A DNA stretch of 64,000 bases from Clostridium sp. OF03-18AA (lineage in GTDB: Bacteria; Bacillota; Clostridia; Lachnospirales; Lachnospiraceae), in assembly GCF_003478035.1 (NCBI RefSeq), contig NZ_QUEP01000015.1, forward strand, positions 7,995 through 71,994. Reading direction: 5' to 3'. Position numbers and translations under genes: made by a program. Positions 1-7,956 of this stretch are shown piece by piece. Numbering within the stretch: position 1 is the first letter of the stretch; every line of letters starts with the position of its first letter. The notes beneath the pieces were generated by a model that saw nothing but the letters and a program-made list of their open reading frames with translations, did no database searches and was not told the DNA's origin.

Positions 1-1359
1 GATACAAGCGCCTTAACAGGAGAATCAGTTCCGAGAAGTGTTCATAAAGGAGACGAAGCACTTTCCGGTTGTATGAATCAGACGGGTGTCTTAATGATTA
101 AGACAACAAAAGCATTTGGTGAATCTACGGCTTCAAAGATTATTGATCTTGTGGAAAATGCGTCAAGCCGAAAAGCACCAACAGAAAATTTTATTACTAC
201 ATTTGCACGTTATTATACACCTGTGGTTGTAATCTTAGCAGCTTTTCTGGCGATTCTGCCACCGATCATTCTTGGCGGAGGCTGGACAGAGTGGATTCGC
301 AGAGGATTTGTTTTCCTTGTGGTATCTTGTCCATGTGCATTGGTTATTTCAATCCCGCTGACTTTCTTCGGCGGCATTGGTGCAGCATCTAAACGAGGTG
401 TTCTTGTAAAAGGAAGCAATTATTTAGAGGCACTTAATAATGTCAGCGTTATTGTGTTCGATAAAACCGGAACACTTACAAAAGGTGTTTTCAATGTGAC
501 GGATATTTTGCCTGCAAATGGATTTTCAAAAGAACAGGTTCTGGAGTATGCGGCAGAGGCAGAGAGTTTTTCTAACCATCCTATTGCAAAATCCATTCTT
601 GCTGCTTATGAAAAAGAAATTGATCAGTCAGTGATTTCTGATTATAAGGAAATTTCAGGATATGGAATCAGTGTAATGGCAGGGGAAAAGAAAGTTTTTG
701 CTGGCAATACGAAACTTATGGATACAGAATGTATAGAGTACACAACCTGTGAAAAAGCAGGTACAAAAGTTTATTTGGCTGTAGATGGTCAATATGCAGG
801 ATGTATTTTGATAACAGATGAAGTGAAGCCGGACAGTAAAAAAGCAATTTCTGACCTGAAACATATCGGCGTGGAAAAAACAGTCATGCTTACCGGTGAT
901 GATGAAAAAATTGGGAAGTCTGTTGCAGAAGAATTGCAGTTGGATAAATATTATGCACAGCTGCTTCCTGACCAAAAAGTGGAAAAGGTTGAGCTTTTAG
1001 ATAGTAAAAAGAGACCGGGAAGCAAATTGGCTTTTGTTGGTGATGGTATCAATGACGCTCCTGTCCTTGCCCGTGCAGATGTTGGTATTGCAATGGGTGG
1101 GCTTGGTTCGGATGCGGCCATTGAAGCAGCAGATGTAGTTCTGATGACAGATGAACCGTCTAAGCTGGTGGACGCGATTGAAGTAGCAAAAGCGACAAAA
1201 CAGATTGTCATGCAGAATATAGTGATTGCTCTTGGGATTAAGAGTGTGTTCCTGATTCTTGGCGCTCTTGGTATTGCGGGAATGTGGGAAGCTGTATTTG
1301 GTGATGTAGGCGTTACCATAATTGCTGTTTTGAACGCAATGAGAATTTTGAAAAAATAG
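1..1359 (+). CDS. CPx-type (P1B) heavy-metal P-type ATPase, 5' partial
   Basis: This is the C-terminal 452 residues of a metal-exporting P-type ATPase; the 5' end lies outside the window. The frame is open from base 1, so the ATG at 73 is internal. The actuator-domain TGES loop is at residues 6-9. The metal-binding CPC of the transmembrane path is near residues 110-112, the phosphorylation motif DKTGTLT near 154-160, the SNHP of the nucleotide domain follows, and GDGIND lies in the hinge. The tail has the usual final membrane helices ending in LNAMRILKK. These features fit the CadA/ZntA/CopA group, with CPC and SNHP favouring Zn/Cd/Pb or Cu, but substrate cannot be read because the N-terminal metal domain is missing. 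It is followed after 16 bases by a gene set for a fumarate-reductase-like complex, an unusual partner. Base composition is more AT-rich than the rest of the window. Confidence 0.95.
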   Translation, partial: DTSALTGESVPRSVHKGDEALSGCMNQTGVLMIKTTKAFGESTASKIIDLVENASSRKAPTENFITTFARYYTPVVVILAAFLAILPPIILGGGWTEWIRRGFVFLVVSCPCALVISIPLTFFGGIGAASKRGVLVKGSNYLEALNNVSVIVFDKTGTLTKGVFNVTDILPANGFSKEQVLEYAAEAESFSNHPIAKSILAAYEKEIDQSVISDYKEISGYGISVMAGEKKVFAGNTKLMDTECIEYTTCEKAGTKVYLAVDGQYAGCILITDEVKPDSKKAISDLKHIGVEKTVMLTGDDEKIGKSVAEELQLDKYYAQLLPDQKVEKVELLDSKKRPGSKLAFVGDGINDAPVLARADVGIAMGGLGSDAAIEAADVVLMTDEPSKLVDAIEVAKATKQIVMQNIVIALGIKSVFLILGALGIAGMWEAVFGDVGVTIIAVLNAMRILKK

Positions 1360-1375
1360 GAAATGAGGTGGAAAT

Positions 1376-1894
1376 GTGAAACGAAAACTGATTCTGTTAG
1401 TTGTTACGATTGTTTTTCTTGCAGGTTTTGGTGTCATTTTACATTCACCGCCTTCTATGATTGATGCAGTCACAGGAGCAACACCGAAGTCAAAAAAGGC
1501 GGCTCAAGCCTCCGCACAGTTGGAAGGCTCTTATGTTCTCGGTATTAATATGATGTCAGATGGTCTCGACAACGAGAACACCCGGAATAAATTAAAAGAA
1601 TTGGCACTGGACGATTCGGAAACAAATGAAACAGATCTCATGAAAACGGACATTAGTTTTCGGTTATATGTATCTGAGACGGATTATCCGCTTGTCAGTT
1701 ATGCTAAGAAACTCTGTGACAGGTTGAAACAGGCCGGTTTTTCCGTAGATCTGAAAGAGTACAGTAACACAATGATGCTATCAAGAGTGGTAAGTGGAAA
1801 GTATGATGTATTCCTGGCATCGGATGATTTTATTGACGTTACAACGCTAACACAGATGGACTATATGATCATGGACAGCGAAGAAATGAGGTGA
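1376..1894 (+). CDS. Membrane-anchored small protein with flavinylation-type motif (DxxTGAT)
   Basis: A 172-residue protein of unknown function starting at a GTG preceded by GAGGTGG. Residues 4-22 form one hydrophobic helix that could be a signal anchor. Just outside it, residues 30-36 read DAVTGAT followed by PKS, which matches the D-x-x-[ST]-G-A-[ST] sequence to which ApbE attaches FMN in NqrC/RnfG-type and FMN_bind proteins; Thr36 would carry the flavin. The rest (about 45-172) resembles the C-terminal lobe of peptide-binding ABC proteins, ending in a YDVFLASDD stretch, but is too short to be one. It lies between the metal ATPase and the cytochrome-b-like gene with short gaps, so co-transcription is likely. 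An ApbE gene exists at 27.7 kb. Flavinylation is an inference; the motif alone is short. Confidence 0.75.
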   Translation: MKRKLILLVVTIVFLAGFGVILHSPPSMIDAVTGATPKSKKAAQASAQLEGSYVLGINMMSDGLDNENTRNKLKELALDDSETNETDLMKTDISFRLYVSETDYPLVSYAKKLCDRLKQAGFSVDLKEYSNTMMLSRVVSGKYDVFLASDDFIDVTTLTQMDYMIMDSEEMR

Positions 1895-1904
1895 GCGGGA
1901 ATTT

Positions 1905-2444
1905 ATGAGAAAATGGAATACGATTTTGTCTGTTTTAATGCTTCTCATTTTTATGATTCATGGAATCATGGGCAGCTTTATGCTGAACGGAGTTGGAAGT
2001 AGTGCAGGGAAACTTCTTGCATGGATTGGTGTTGGTATTCTTGTTGTGCATACGGTGATTGGTGTCATCCTGACAGTTCAGAGTTTACAGACAGCGAAGC
2101 AATCCGGAAAAATGTATCTGAAACAGAACGCCATATTCTGGGCGAGACGAGCCAGTGGGCTGGCAATACTGATCCTGCTGTTCTTCCATATTGGCTTGTT
2201 TGGAAAGGTGCAGAATGGGACATATATTTTGTTCCCTTTTACAACGGTAAAGATGGTAACTCAGCTTTTGTTCGTGGCGGCAATCTTTGTTCATATTTTT
2301 ATCAATATCCGCCCATTGCTCGTATCGCTGGGAATCATCAGTTATAAAGAACGAAGGGGTGATATTTATTTGATTCTTTCGGTGCTCCTTCTGTTTATAG
2401 CGGGCGCAGTTATTTTCTATTATATTGGGTGGCAATATCTATGA
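1905..2444 (+). CDS. Cytochrome b-like membrane subunit (SdhC/FrdC type)
   Basis: A 179-residue integral membrane protein with about five hydrophobic helices. Histidines sit inside or at the edge of helices near residues 19, 48, 99 and 128, the pattern expected for axial haem ligands. The segment FWARRASGLAILILLFFH resembles the conserved W/R-x-S-G helix of succinate dehydrogenase/fumarate reductase cytochrome b subunits. Its stop overlaps the start of the flavoprotein gene (ATGA), the arrangement expected for a membrane anchor translated together with the enzyme it binds. It would pass electrons between a membrane or extracytoplasmic donor (quinol, or the flavin on the upstream small protein) and the cytosolic subunits. 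Sequence similarity to classical SdhC is only moderate, so haem content is an inference. Confidence 0.7.
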   Translation: MRKWNTILSVLMLLIFMIHGIMGSFMLNGVGSSAGKLLAWIGVGILVVHTVIGVILTVQSLQTAKQSGKMYLKQNAIFWARRASGLAILILLFFHIGLFGKVQNGTYILFPFTTVKMVTQLLFVAAIFVHIFINIRPLLVSLGIISYKERRGDIYLILSVLLLFIAGAVIFYYIGWQYL

Positions 2445-3985
2445 GTAAGACAATTATTATTATAGGTGCTGGACTGGCAGGACTTTCAGCGGCTTTGCAG
2501 GCAGCGGAAAATGGATGCAATGTAAAATTGGTTTCCTCCCTTCCGTCAGAGCGGGCACAGTCTGTTATGGCGGAGGGCGGTATCAACGCAGCTTTGAATA
2601 CAAAAGATGAAAACGATAGTCCCGAAGAACATTTTACAGATACAATAAAGGCAGCATGTGGTCTGGCAGATCCAAATGCAGTTTGGGGAATGACACAGGC
2701 AGCACCGGAGCTGGTGCACTGGCTGCTAAAACTTGGAGTTAAATTTAACATGAGTGGCTATGATGATGTGGATCTGCGGAATTTTGGCGGGCAGAAAAAG
2801 AAACGGACTGCTTTTGCACAGAGCGATACCGGGAAGCAGATCATGACAGCTATGATAGACGCTATTCGCAGGAAAGAAGCATCTGGTATGGTAGAACGGT
2901 TCAGCCATCATTCTTTCCTAACACTTCGTCTGTGTGGCAATATTTGTTGTGGCTGCGTAATCAGGGATGAATACAGTCAGGAGACTGTGGAATTACCCGG
3001 GGATGCGGTTATTGTTGTCACCGGTGGTATGCACGGATTGTTTGGAAATACAACGGGTTCGCTGAGCAATACAGGAGAAGTCACCGCAGAATTGTTCCGG
3101 CTTGGTGTTCCTCTGGCAAATGGCGAGATGATCCAGTACCATCCGACAACTGTGAAATGTGGTGGAAAACGCATGCTCATCAGCGAGGCGGCCAGAGGGG
3201 AAGGTGGCAGGTTGTTTGCCATGAAAGATGGAAAACAATGGTATTTCATGGAGGAAAAATACCCGGAGCTTGGAAATCTGATGCCACGAGATATTACCGC
3301 CAGAGAGATATGGAAGGTCAGCCATGAATCAGAGGTATTTCTTGACATGACGGAAATATCGGAGGAGATTATTTCAAATAAGCTATCTGGTCTGGCAGAC
3401 GATTGTATGACCTATCTGCATAAAGATATACGAAAGGAACCGGTGTCTGTTTTACCGGGAATTCACTATTTTATGGGAGGCATTCTGGTGGATGAGCAGC
3501 ACAGAACGCCGATTCAGAATCTTTACGCTGCCGGAGAATGCTGTGCCCAATATCATGGTGCCAACCGTCTTGGTGGAAATTCTCTGTTAGGAGCGTTATA
3601 CGGAGGACGTGTTGCGGCAAAATCAGCATGTGAACAGGCAGATGTAGTAGATCTATCTTGTGCGACACAGATAGATTTTCCACCAGCGTCTCAAATTTCA
3701 GAAATAAAGCAATTAAACAAAGTGATGCAGGATACTATGGGCGTTGTCAGAAATGAGAATACGTTGTTAAATGGGATTCAAACGGTACAAGCGCTGACAG
3801 GAAATCTTCCATTGCTTGGCATGGCAGTTCTAAAGAGTGCTCTTGCAAGAAAAGAAAGCCGTGGTGCACACTGGCGGGAGGATTATCCGAAGAGCAATGA
3901 CGATGATTACCTTAAAACAACGGTAGCCAGATTTGATGGAAAGCAGATACAGATTTCCTTTGTACCTGTTCCAGAAAGGCGGTGA
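2441..3985 (+). CDS. Fumarate reductase/succinate dehydrogenase-like flavoprotein subunit
   Basis: A 514-residue FAD enzyme of the SdhA/FrdA/NadB family. It opens with the Rossmann motif IIIIGAGLAGLSAAL, has the FAD-loop region around AEGGINAA, the substrate-site YHPTTV and SEAARGEGG segments, and the HGANRLGGNSLLGALYGGR motif that places FAD near the C-terminal part. The ATG at 2441 was chosen because it overlaps the previous stop as ATGA; a GTG 12 bases upstream is the alternative. There is no Tat or Sec signal, so the subunit is cytosolic. Length is shorter than typical SdhA (about 580) and closer to L-aspartate oxidase, but the cytochrome and iron-sulfur neighbours argue for fumarate reduction or a related enoate reduction. 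Its stop overlaps the next start as GTGA. Confidence 0.9.
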   Translation: MSKTIIIIGAGLAGLSAALQAAENGCNVKLVSSLPSERAQSVMAEGGINAALNTKDENDSPEEHFTDTIKAACGLADPNAVWGMTQAAPELVHWLLKLGVKFNMSGYDDVDLRNFGGQKKKRTAFAQSDTGKQIMTAMIDAIRRKEASGMVERFSHHSFLTLRLCGNICCGCVIRDEYSQETVELPGDAVIVVTGGMHGLFGNTTGSLSNTGEVTAELFRLGVPLANGEMIQYHPTTVKCGGKRMLISEAARGEGGRLFAMKDGKQWYFMEEKYPELGNLMPRDITAREIWKVSHESEVFLDMTEISEEIISNKLSGLADDCMTYLHKDIRKEPVSVLPGIHYFMGGILVDEQHRTPIQNLYAAGECCAQYHGANRLGGNSLLGALYGGRVAAKSACEQADVVDLSCATQIDFPPASQISEIKQLNKVMQDTMGVVRNENTLLNGIQTVQALTGNLPLLGMAVLKSALARKESRGAHWREDYPKSNDDDYLKTTVARFDGKQIQISFVPVPERR

Positions 3986-4692
3986 TTCACTTGGTATATA
4001 AAATAAGAATCAGGCGGCAGGAGAGTCAGAAATCAGACAGTTATTGGCAGGAATTTGAGTTTGACGGAAGCAAAAACAGCTCTGTTGCCAATGTTCTAAA
4101 GGAATTGAACAGTAGAACCCCTTTGAAAGATAATTCAGGGAATATAGTTACTCCCATTAGCTGGGAATGTAGTTGCATGGTGCGAAAATGTGGGGCTTGC
4201 GCCATGCTGATTAACGAACGTCCGAGGCTGGCATGCTCTACATTTCTACATACGTTAAAAGGTTCTACAATCACCTTGGAACCTTTAAGCAAATTTCCGC
4301 TTGTAAGAGATTTGATCGTTGACCGGTCAATTCTGTTTGAAAATTTGAAAAAACTGAACCTTTGGCTTGAAAGTGAAGCTTATATGAATCCGTGGACACA
4401 TGAACCGAGATACCAGTCGGCACGCTGTCTGATGTGTGGCTGCTGCCTTGAAGTGTGTCCTAACTTCTCTGCAAATGGGACTTTCGCAGGCGCTGTTGCT
4501 GCAGTCAACGCATTTCGGATTCTGAATGAAGAACAGGAAAGCACTCATTTGAATGAGATTTCTGCTGAATATAAGAAGAGATTTTTTGAAGGATGCGGGA
4601 AATCGTTATCTTGTCATGATATTTGTCCGATTGGTCTGCCTGTGGAAGAACTGCTTGTAAGGTCGAATGCAGCGGCTGTTTGGGGCAAATAA
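3982..4692 (+). CDS. Iron-sulfur subunit of the fumarate reductase-like complex
   Basis: A 236-residue SdhB/FrdB-type electron-transfer protein. The N-terminal ferredoxin domain binds a [2Fe-2S] cluster through CSCMVRKCGAC and a later Cys (RLACSTF). The C-terminal part has CLMCGCCLEVCPN and CGKSLSCHDICPIGLP, the cysteine sets for the [4Fe-4S] and [3Fe-4S] clusters. The GTG start overlaps the flavoprotein stop; a TTG nine bases later is an alternative. Together with the two genes before it, this supplies a full flavin to Fe-S to membrane chain. It is the last gene of the operon, ended by the terminator at 4724-4754. Confidence 0.92.
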   Translation: MIHLVYKIRIRRQESQKSDSYWQEFEFDGSKNSSVANVLKELNSRTPLKDNSGNIVTPISWECSCMVRKCGACAMLINERPRLACSTFLHTLKGSTITLEPLSKFPLVRDLIVDRSILFENLKKLNLWLESEAYMNPWTHEPRYQSARCLMCGCCLEVCPNFSANGTFAGAVAAVNAFRILNEEQESTHLNEISAEYKKRFFEGCGKSLSCHDICPIGLPVEELLVRSNAAAVWGK

Positions 4693-4723
4693 AATGGAGG
4701 ATAAAAGCTATAATGAATGTATG

Positions 4724-4754
4724 AAGAGAATCAAAAACTTGATTCTCTTTTTTT
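4724..4754 (+). terminator. Rho-independent terminator of the metal-ATPase/fumarate-reductase operon
   Basis: Perfect 11-bp stem (4724-4734 with 4739-4749), four-base loop AAAC, then a run of T. It closes the operon that begins upstream of the window. Confidence 0.9.
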
Positions 4755-4764
4755 AAAATACATA

Positions 4765-4815
4765 CATTGACAAATATCTATGTTATATTATATTGAACAT
4801 AGACAATGATCAATG
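4765..4815 (+). promoter_or_regulatory. Palindrome-embedded sigma-A promoter
   Basis: A consensus -35 TTGACA (4767-4772) and -10 TATATT (4789-4794) with a 16-base spacer lie inside a dyad. The inner arms TCTATGTT (4777-4784) and AACATAGA (4796-4803) and the outer arms CATTGA (4765-4770) and TCAATG (4810-4815) share one centre at 4790. This is the layout of a repressor operator covering a promoter, as in metal-responsive ArsR/SmtB systems. The regulator is not visible in the window. Confidence 0.75.
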
Positions 4816-4827
4816 TGAGGTGTCAAT

Positions 4828-4884
4828 ATGAATGCAATGGACTGGCGAGTAAACTTATTAACTGATAAATTCCGATTTATGTAA
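4828..4884 (+). other. 18-codon ORF behind the palindromic promoter, probable gene remnant
   Basis: ATG at 4828 is preceded by GAGGTG and follows the strong promoter above, yet the frame stops after 18 codons (product starts MNAMDWRVN). Immediately after it the base composition changes and a broken LysR gene begins, so this is best read as the 5' remnant of a gene cut off at the edge of an acquired segment. A functional leader peptide is possible but less likely. Confidence 0.4.
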
Positions 4885-4892
4885 TAAAATTC

Positions 4893-5352
4893 TCATGCAA
4901 AAGCTTCTTTTAACATATCCGAAAAATCCTCAATGTAATACCCGGAATTATCCTTTCGCCAGAAGGCGCAGTATGTCTTCCGGACAGGACCCCGTTTCTG
5001 ACGAGAGGAATCCGGTCAATGGTGGAATCCGACCATACAGGATCGCCGATCACATCGACGGGCATATATCCCTGTCCGGATGGGTCATCAGGATACAGGG
5101 GATATTTTTTAATTCAGCGATATCGATCATTTCCAGACGTCCAAGCGTATTTCGGCTGGAAATTTCGATATACATCCGGCTTTCAGCCAGGATTTCATTG
5201 TTGTAGCGGTCGGAAAATGCCCGTCTCTGGTCATTCAGTACGAGGTCGACCCGGTCCGTTTCCATTGCTCTGTAGAGTTCTTCATGACTTCCGACCATGA
5301 TATGCTGTATTTTGGGCGAACAAGAAAAATACGGTAATCTGGACTGGTCAAA
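4893..5352 (-). pseudogene. LysR-family regulator fragment, frameshifted and truncated
   Basis: The minus strand encodes pieces of a LysR substrate-binding domain. The frame from about 5352 to 5050 gives an intact stretch including HEELYRAMETDRVDLVLNDQ and then stops. Downstream, other frames continue the same domain (GYMPVDVIGDPVWSDS, then AFWRKDNSGYYIEDFSD, ending at a stop at 4893-4895). At least two frameshifts are needed to join them, and the whole N-terminal helix-turn-helix part is missing. It is therefore a dead gene. Its position at the composition break suggests it was damaged when the 1-4.8 kb segment was inserted or by a deletion at that junction. Confidence 0.8.
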
Positions 5353-5493
5353 TTAACAAAAACTGGCTGTTTTAAAAAGTCCATATATCATATATCATAA
5401 GGCTAAGCTGATACAGCAAATACAAAAAGAAAGCCTGATGTCATTCTCCAAGGGCCCTGAGAGTACATTCATCGGGAAAAGAGGAATGATGAT

Positions 5494-6033
5494 ATGAGCA
5501 CAAACCAGGCAGCAGTGGCTGCAAAAAAAGGATACAGCACAAAAGAACTCGTTTTAGATGCAATGTTTATTGCGCTGACGTATGTATTTACAGCCTTTGT
5601 AAATGTGAGACTCCCGATCGCGGCAAACGGAGGACTGATCCATCTCGGAAATGTACCGTTATTTATCTGCGCGATCCTGCTTGGAAAACGCACCGGCATG
5701 CTGGCTGGCGCTTTTGGTATGGGACTGTTTGATCTGTTATCCGGCTGGACGGCATGGGCGCCGTTTACGTTCGTGATCGTAGGTGCGATGGGTTACGCGG
5801 TTGGCGCGATCACAGAAGGACACCACAGCTTAACGAGAGATGCGATCGCGATCGCGGTTGCGTGTGTGATCAAGGTTGTAGGATACTATATCGCAGAAGT
5901 GATCATTTATCACAACGTGTTTGCCCCGGTTGCTTCGATCCCGGGAAATCTGGTCCAGATCGGCACAGCAGCTGTAATCGTTATGATCTGCATTGAGCCG
6001 CTTCGCAAGATCCTGCGCCCTGTCTTAAAATAA
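5494..6033 (+). CDS. ECF transporter S component (vitamin precursor type)
   Basis: A 179-residue membrane protein with about six helices, of the substrate-capture (S) subunit class of energy-coupling factor transporters. The N-terminal TKELVLDAMFIALTYVFT segment has the Ala-rich first helix that contacts the shared T component, and RLPIAANGGLIHLGNVP followed by LLGKRTGMLAGAFGMGLFDLLSG is typical of the HmpT/PdxU-like group for thiamine or pyridoxine precursors. The start follows AGAGGA. It sits 53 bases before a PLP-dependent aminotransferase, which makes a B6-related substrate plausible but unproven. The shared EcfA/T subunits are not in the window. The upstream 140 bases show no riboswitch I can recognise. 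Confidence 0.8.
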   Translation: MSTNQAAVAAKKGYSTKELVLDAMFIALTYVFTAFVNVRLPIAANGGLIHLGNVPLFICAILLGKRTGMLAGAFGMGLFDLLSGWTAWAPFTFVIVGAMGYAVGAITEGHHSLTRDAIAIAVACVIKVVGYYIAEVIIYHNVFAPVASIPGNLVQIGTAAVIVMICIEPLRKILRPVLK

Positions 6034-6086
6034 AAGGAAGCTCCGGGCAGGGATTTGATCCTGCAGGCGAGAGAAAGGAAGAGATT

Positions 6087-7223
6087 ATGTACGATATCAT
6101 GACACCCGGCCCTACACAGGTGAGGGAAAATGTACGGCAGGCGCGGGCGCTTGCCTGCACCAATCCGGATCTGGATGCCGATTTCTATGATTTTTACAAG
6201 GAGACCTGTGAGGAGATCAGCGAGCTCCTTCATACGAAAAATGAGACGCTGATCCTCGACGGAGAAGGAATTTTAGGACTGGAAGCGGCCTGTGCGACGC
6301 TCACCGAAAAGGGAGACCGCGTGCTTGTAATGGATAACGGAGAATACGGAAAAGGCTTTGCCGGGTTCGTGACCATGTACGGCGGAGAGCCGGTTCTTTA
6401 CTCCACCGACTACCGCAACGCGTTTGATGTGGCGGAACTGGAAAAATATCTGGAAAAAGATCATGACTTTAAATATGCGGCGCTGGTACACTGTGACACT
6501 CCGAGCGGGATGTTAAATGATGTCTCAAAGCTCTGCCCGCTGTTAAAAAAGTACGGGATCCTGACCCTGGTGGACTCCGTTTCGGCCATGTTCGGCGAGG
6601 AGATGCGGGTGGACGATTATCAGATCGATCTTCTCTGCGGAGGATCCCAGAAAGCGGTTTCCGCACCTCCAGGATTAAGTTTTGTGACGATCAGTGCGGA
6701 TGCTTACAAGACGATGCATTCGCGGAAAACACCGGTCGCGTCCTTCTATGCGAACATCCTGGCGTTTGACGGCTATTATGAGAAAAAGTGGTTCCCGTAT
6801 ACGATGCCGATCAGCGATATCTACGGACTGAGACAGGCGTTCGATAACATTAAAAATGATCCGTATATGCTGGAGCGGCATGCAAAGATCGGAAATGCGG
6901 TCCGGGCGGCAGTAAAAGAAGCCGGCCTGGAATTATACCAGGAGACAGGATTTTCCAACACTGTGACGGTATTCAATGTCCCGGAAGGGACCACGGACAC
7001 CGCGATCCTCACCGCAATGAAGGAAAAATGCAACATCATGCTGGCCGGATCCTTCGGCGCGTTTGCGGGGAAAGTGATCCGCATCGGGCATATGGGCGAA
7101 AACGCCTATCCGGAGAAAGTGGGAGCCGTGATGGCCGGTCTGGATCTGGTATTCAAAGATCTGGGAATCACGCTGAAGTGCAGCCTGAAAGAGGCGTATG
7201 ACAGGAAGATGAGCGAGCAGTAA
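6087..7223 (+). CDS. Class V PLP-dependent aminotransferase (serine/alanine-glyoxylate type)
   Basis: A 378-residue fold-type I enzyme. It starts with MTPGPTQV, the hallmark of the alanine-glyoxylate/serine-pyruvate aminotransferase group (also PucG). DSVSAMFG gives the PLP-ring Asp at about residue 163, and Lys189 in GGSQKAVSAPPG is the Schiff-base lysine. Near the C-terminus KVIRIGHMG supplies the substrate-carboxylate arginine. Substrates cannot be fixed from sequence; candidates are serine/glyoxylate, ureidoglycine or a phosphonate amine. It follows the ECF S component closely and ends 100 bases before a strong bidirectional terminator. RBS AAGGAAGAG precedes the ATG. Confidence 0.88.
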   Translation: MYDIMTPGPTQVRENVRQARALACTNPDLDADFYDFYKETCEEISELLHTKNETLILDGEGILGLEAACATLTEKGDRVLVMDNGEYGKGFAGFVTMYGGEPVLYSTDYRNAFDVAELEKYLEKDHDFKYAALVHCDTPSGMLNDVSKLCPLLKKYGILTLVDSVSAMFGEEMRVDDYQIDLLCGGSQKAVSAPPGLSFVTISADAYKTMHSRKTPVASFYANILAFDGYYEKKWFPYTMPISDIYGLRQAFDNIKNDPYMLERHAKIGNAVRAAVKEAGLELYQETGFSNTVTVFNVPEGTTDTAILTAMKEKCNIMLAGSFGAFAGKVIRIGHMGENAYPEKVGAVMAGLDLVFKDLGITLKCSLKEAYDRKMSEQ

Positions 7224-7321
7224 AGGAATGTCGGCAGAATGCTGCTATGGCAGTTTTTTCACGGGTAAGAATTACGATTTTATCGGATGATCAAAGAAAA
7301 TATGATAAATGCATAAAACGA

Positions 7322-7362
7322 AAAAGACCTGCAGAAATGTATGAAATCTGCAGGTCTTTTTA
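7322..7362. terminator. Bidirectional Rho-independent terminator
   Basis: A perfect 14-bp stem (7322-7335 with 7347-7360) with A-runs on one side and T-runs on the other. It separates the plus-strand aminotransferase from the converging minus-strand flavin reductase and can serve both. Confidence 0.9.
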
Positions 7363-7449
7363 TGTTGATATAGATTATCGGAATCTACCGGCTTGGGCCG
7401 ACCGGAATTATGCGCCAAGTCTCACGCACGTCTGGCTGGAAACGCAGGA

Positions 7450-7956
7450 TTATTCTCTCACAAGAACTTTTGTGATCTCCGCGATATAAACGGTGTGGTA
7501 ATCTTTCTCCGGATACCATTTTTCATCGTTTTCTTTTGCGATGAAGTTCTCCGGGCGGATCTCATCCTCGTAGAGCTTTTTGCAGACGAAGACCATGTCT
7601 GCTTCCTCGAAAGCTGCTGTACCGTCAACAAAGTACGGAGTCAGACCGGCTTCTTTGACCTTATCGCAGTCACGGCCGGATTTGGAACCGCAGATGGAGA
7701 GTGCCTGTTTGTGCTCCGGCCCGTAGAAGGACAGGGTAAAGGTATCGTTCGCGTCGACGAATTTCTTTGTGTAGCGCTGCGGGCGGATATAGCAGGTGGC
7801 AACATTTTTGCCCCAGAGAACGCCGAGACCGCCCCAGCTTGCGGTCATGGTGTTGTATCCGGACTGATCGCCGGCAGTGATCAGCATCCACTCGGAACCG
7901 ATCTTTGTAAAGGGATTAAAGGTGAGACTCTTGATATCAACTTCTTTGAATGCCAT
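7450..7956 (-). CDS. Flavin reductase family protein (FMN-binding split barrel)
   Basis: A 168-residue protein of the flavin reductase-like family (FMN-binding split barrel). WMLITAGDQSGYNTMTASWGGLGVLW is broken here into its visible motif: GYNTMTASWGG, the typical flavin-binding loop, followed by RPQRYTKKFVD and FTLSFYG. The start at 7956 follows AAGGAGT with seven bases spacing; a longer upstream open frame lacks such a site and is unlikely to be translated. These small proteins bind FMN and reduce it or act as electron-transfer partners. It is divergent from the hydrogenase gene, with a 370-base region between the two starts. Confidence 0.88.
   Translation of the reverse strand: MAFKEVDIKSLTFNPFTKIGSEWMLITAGDQSGYNTMTASWGGLGVLWGKNVATCYIRPQRYTKKFVDANDTFTLSFYGPEHKQALSICGSKSGRDCDKVKEAGLTPYFVDGTAAFEEADMVFVCKKLYEDEIRPENFIAKENDEKWYPEKDYHTVYIAEITKVLVRE

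Noticed and set aside
5380..5493. Possible riboswitch (TPP, preQ1 or THF) before the ECF S component
   Set aside because: The CCTGAGAG string recalls the TPP element but the rest of the conserved core is missing.
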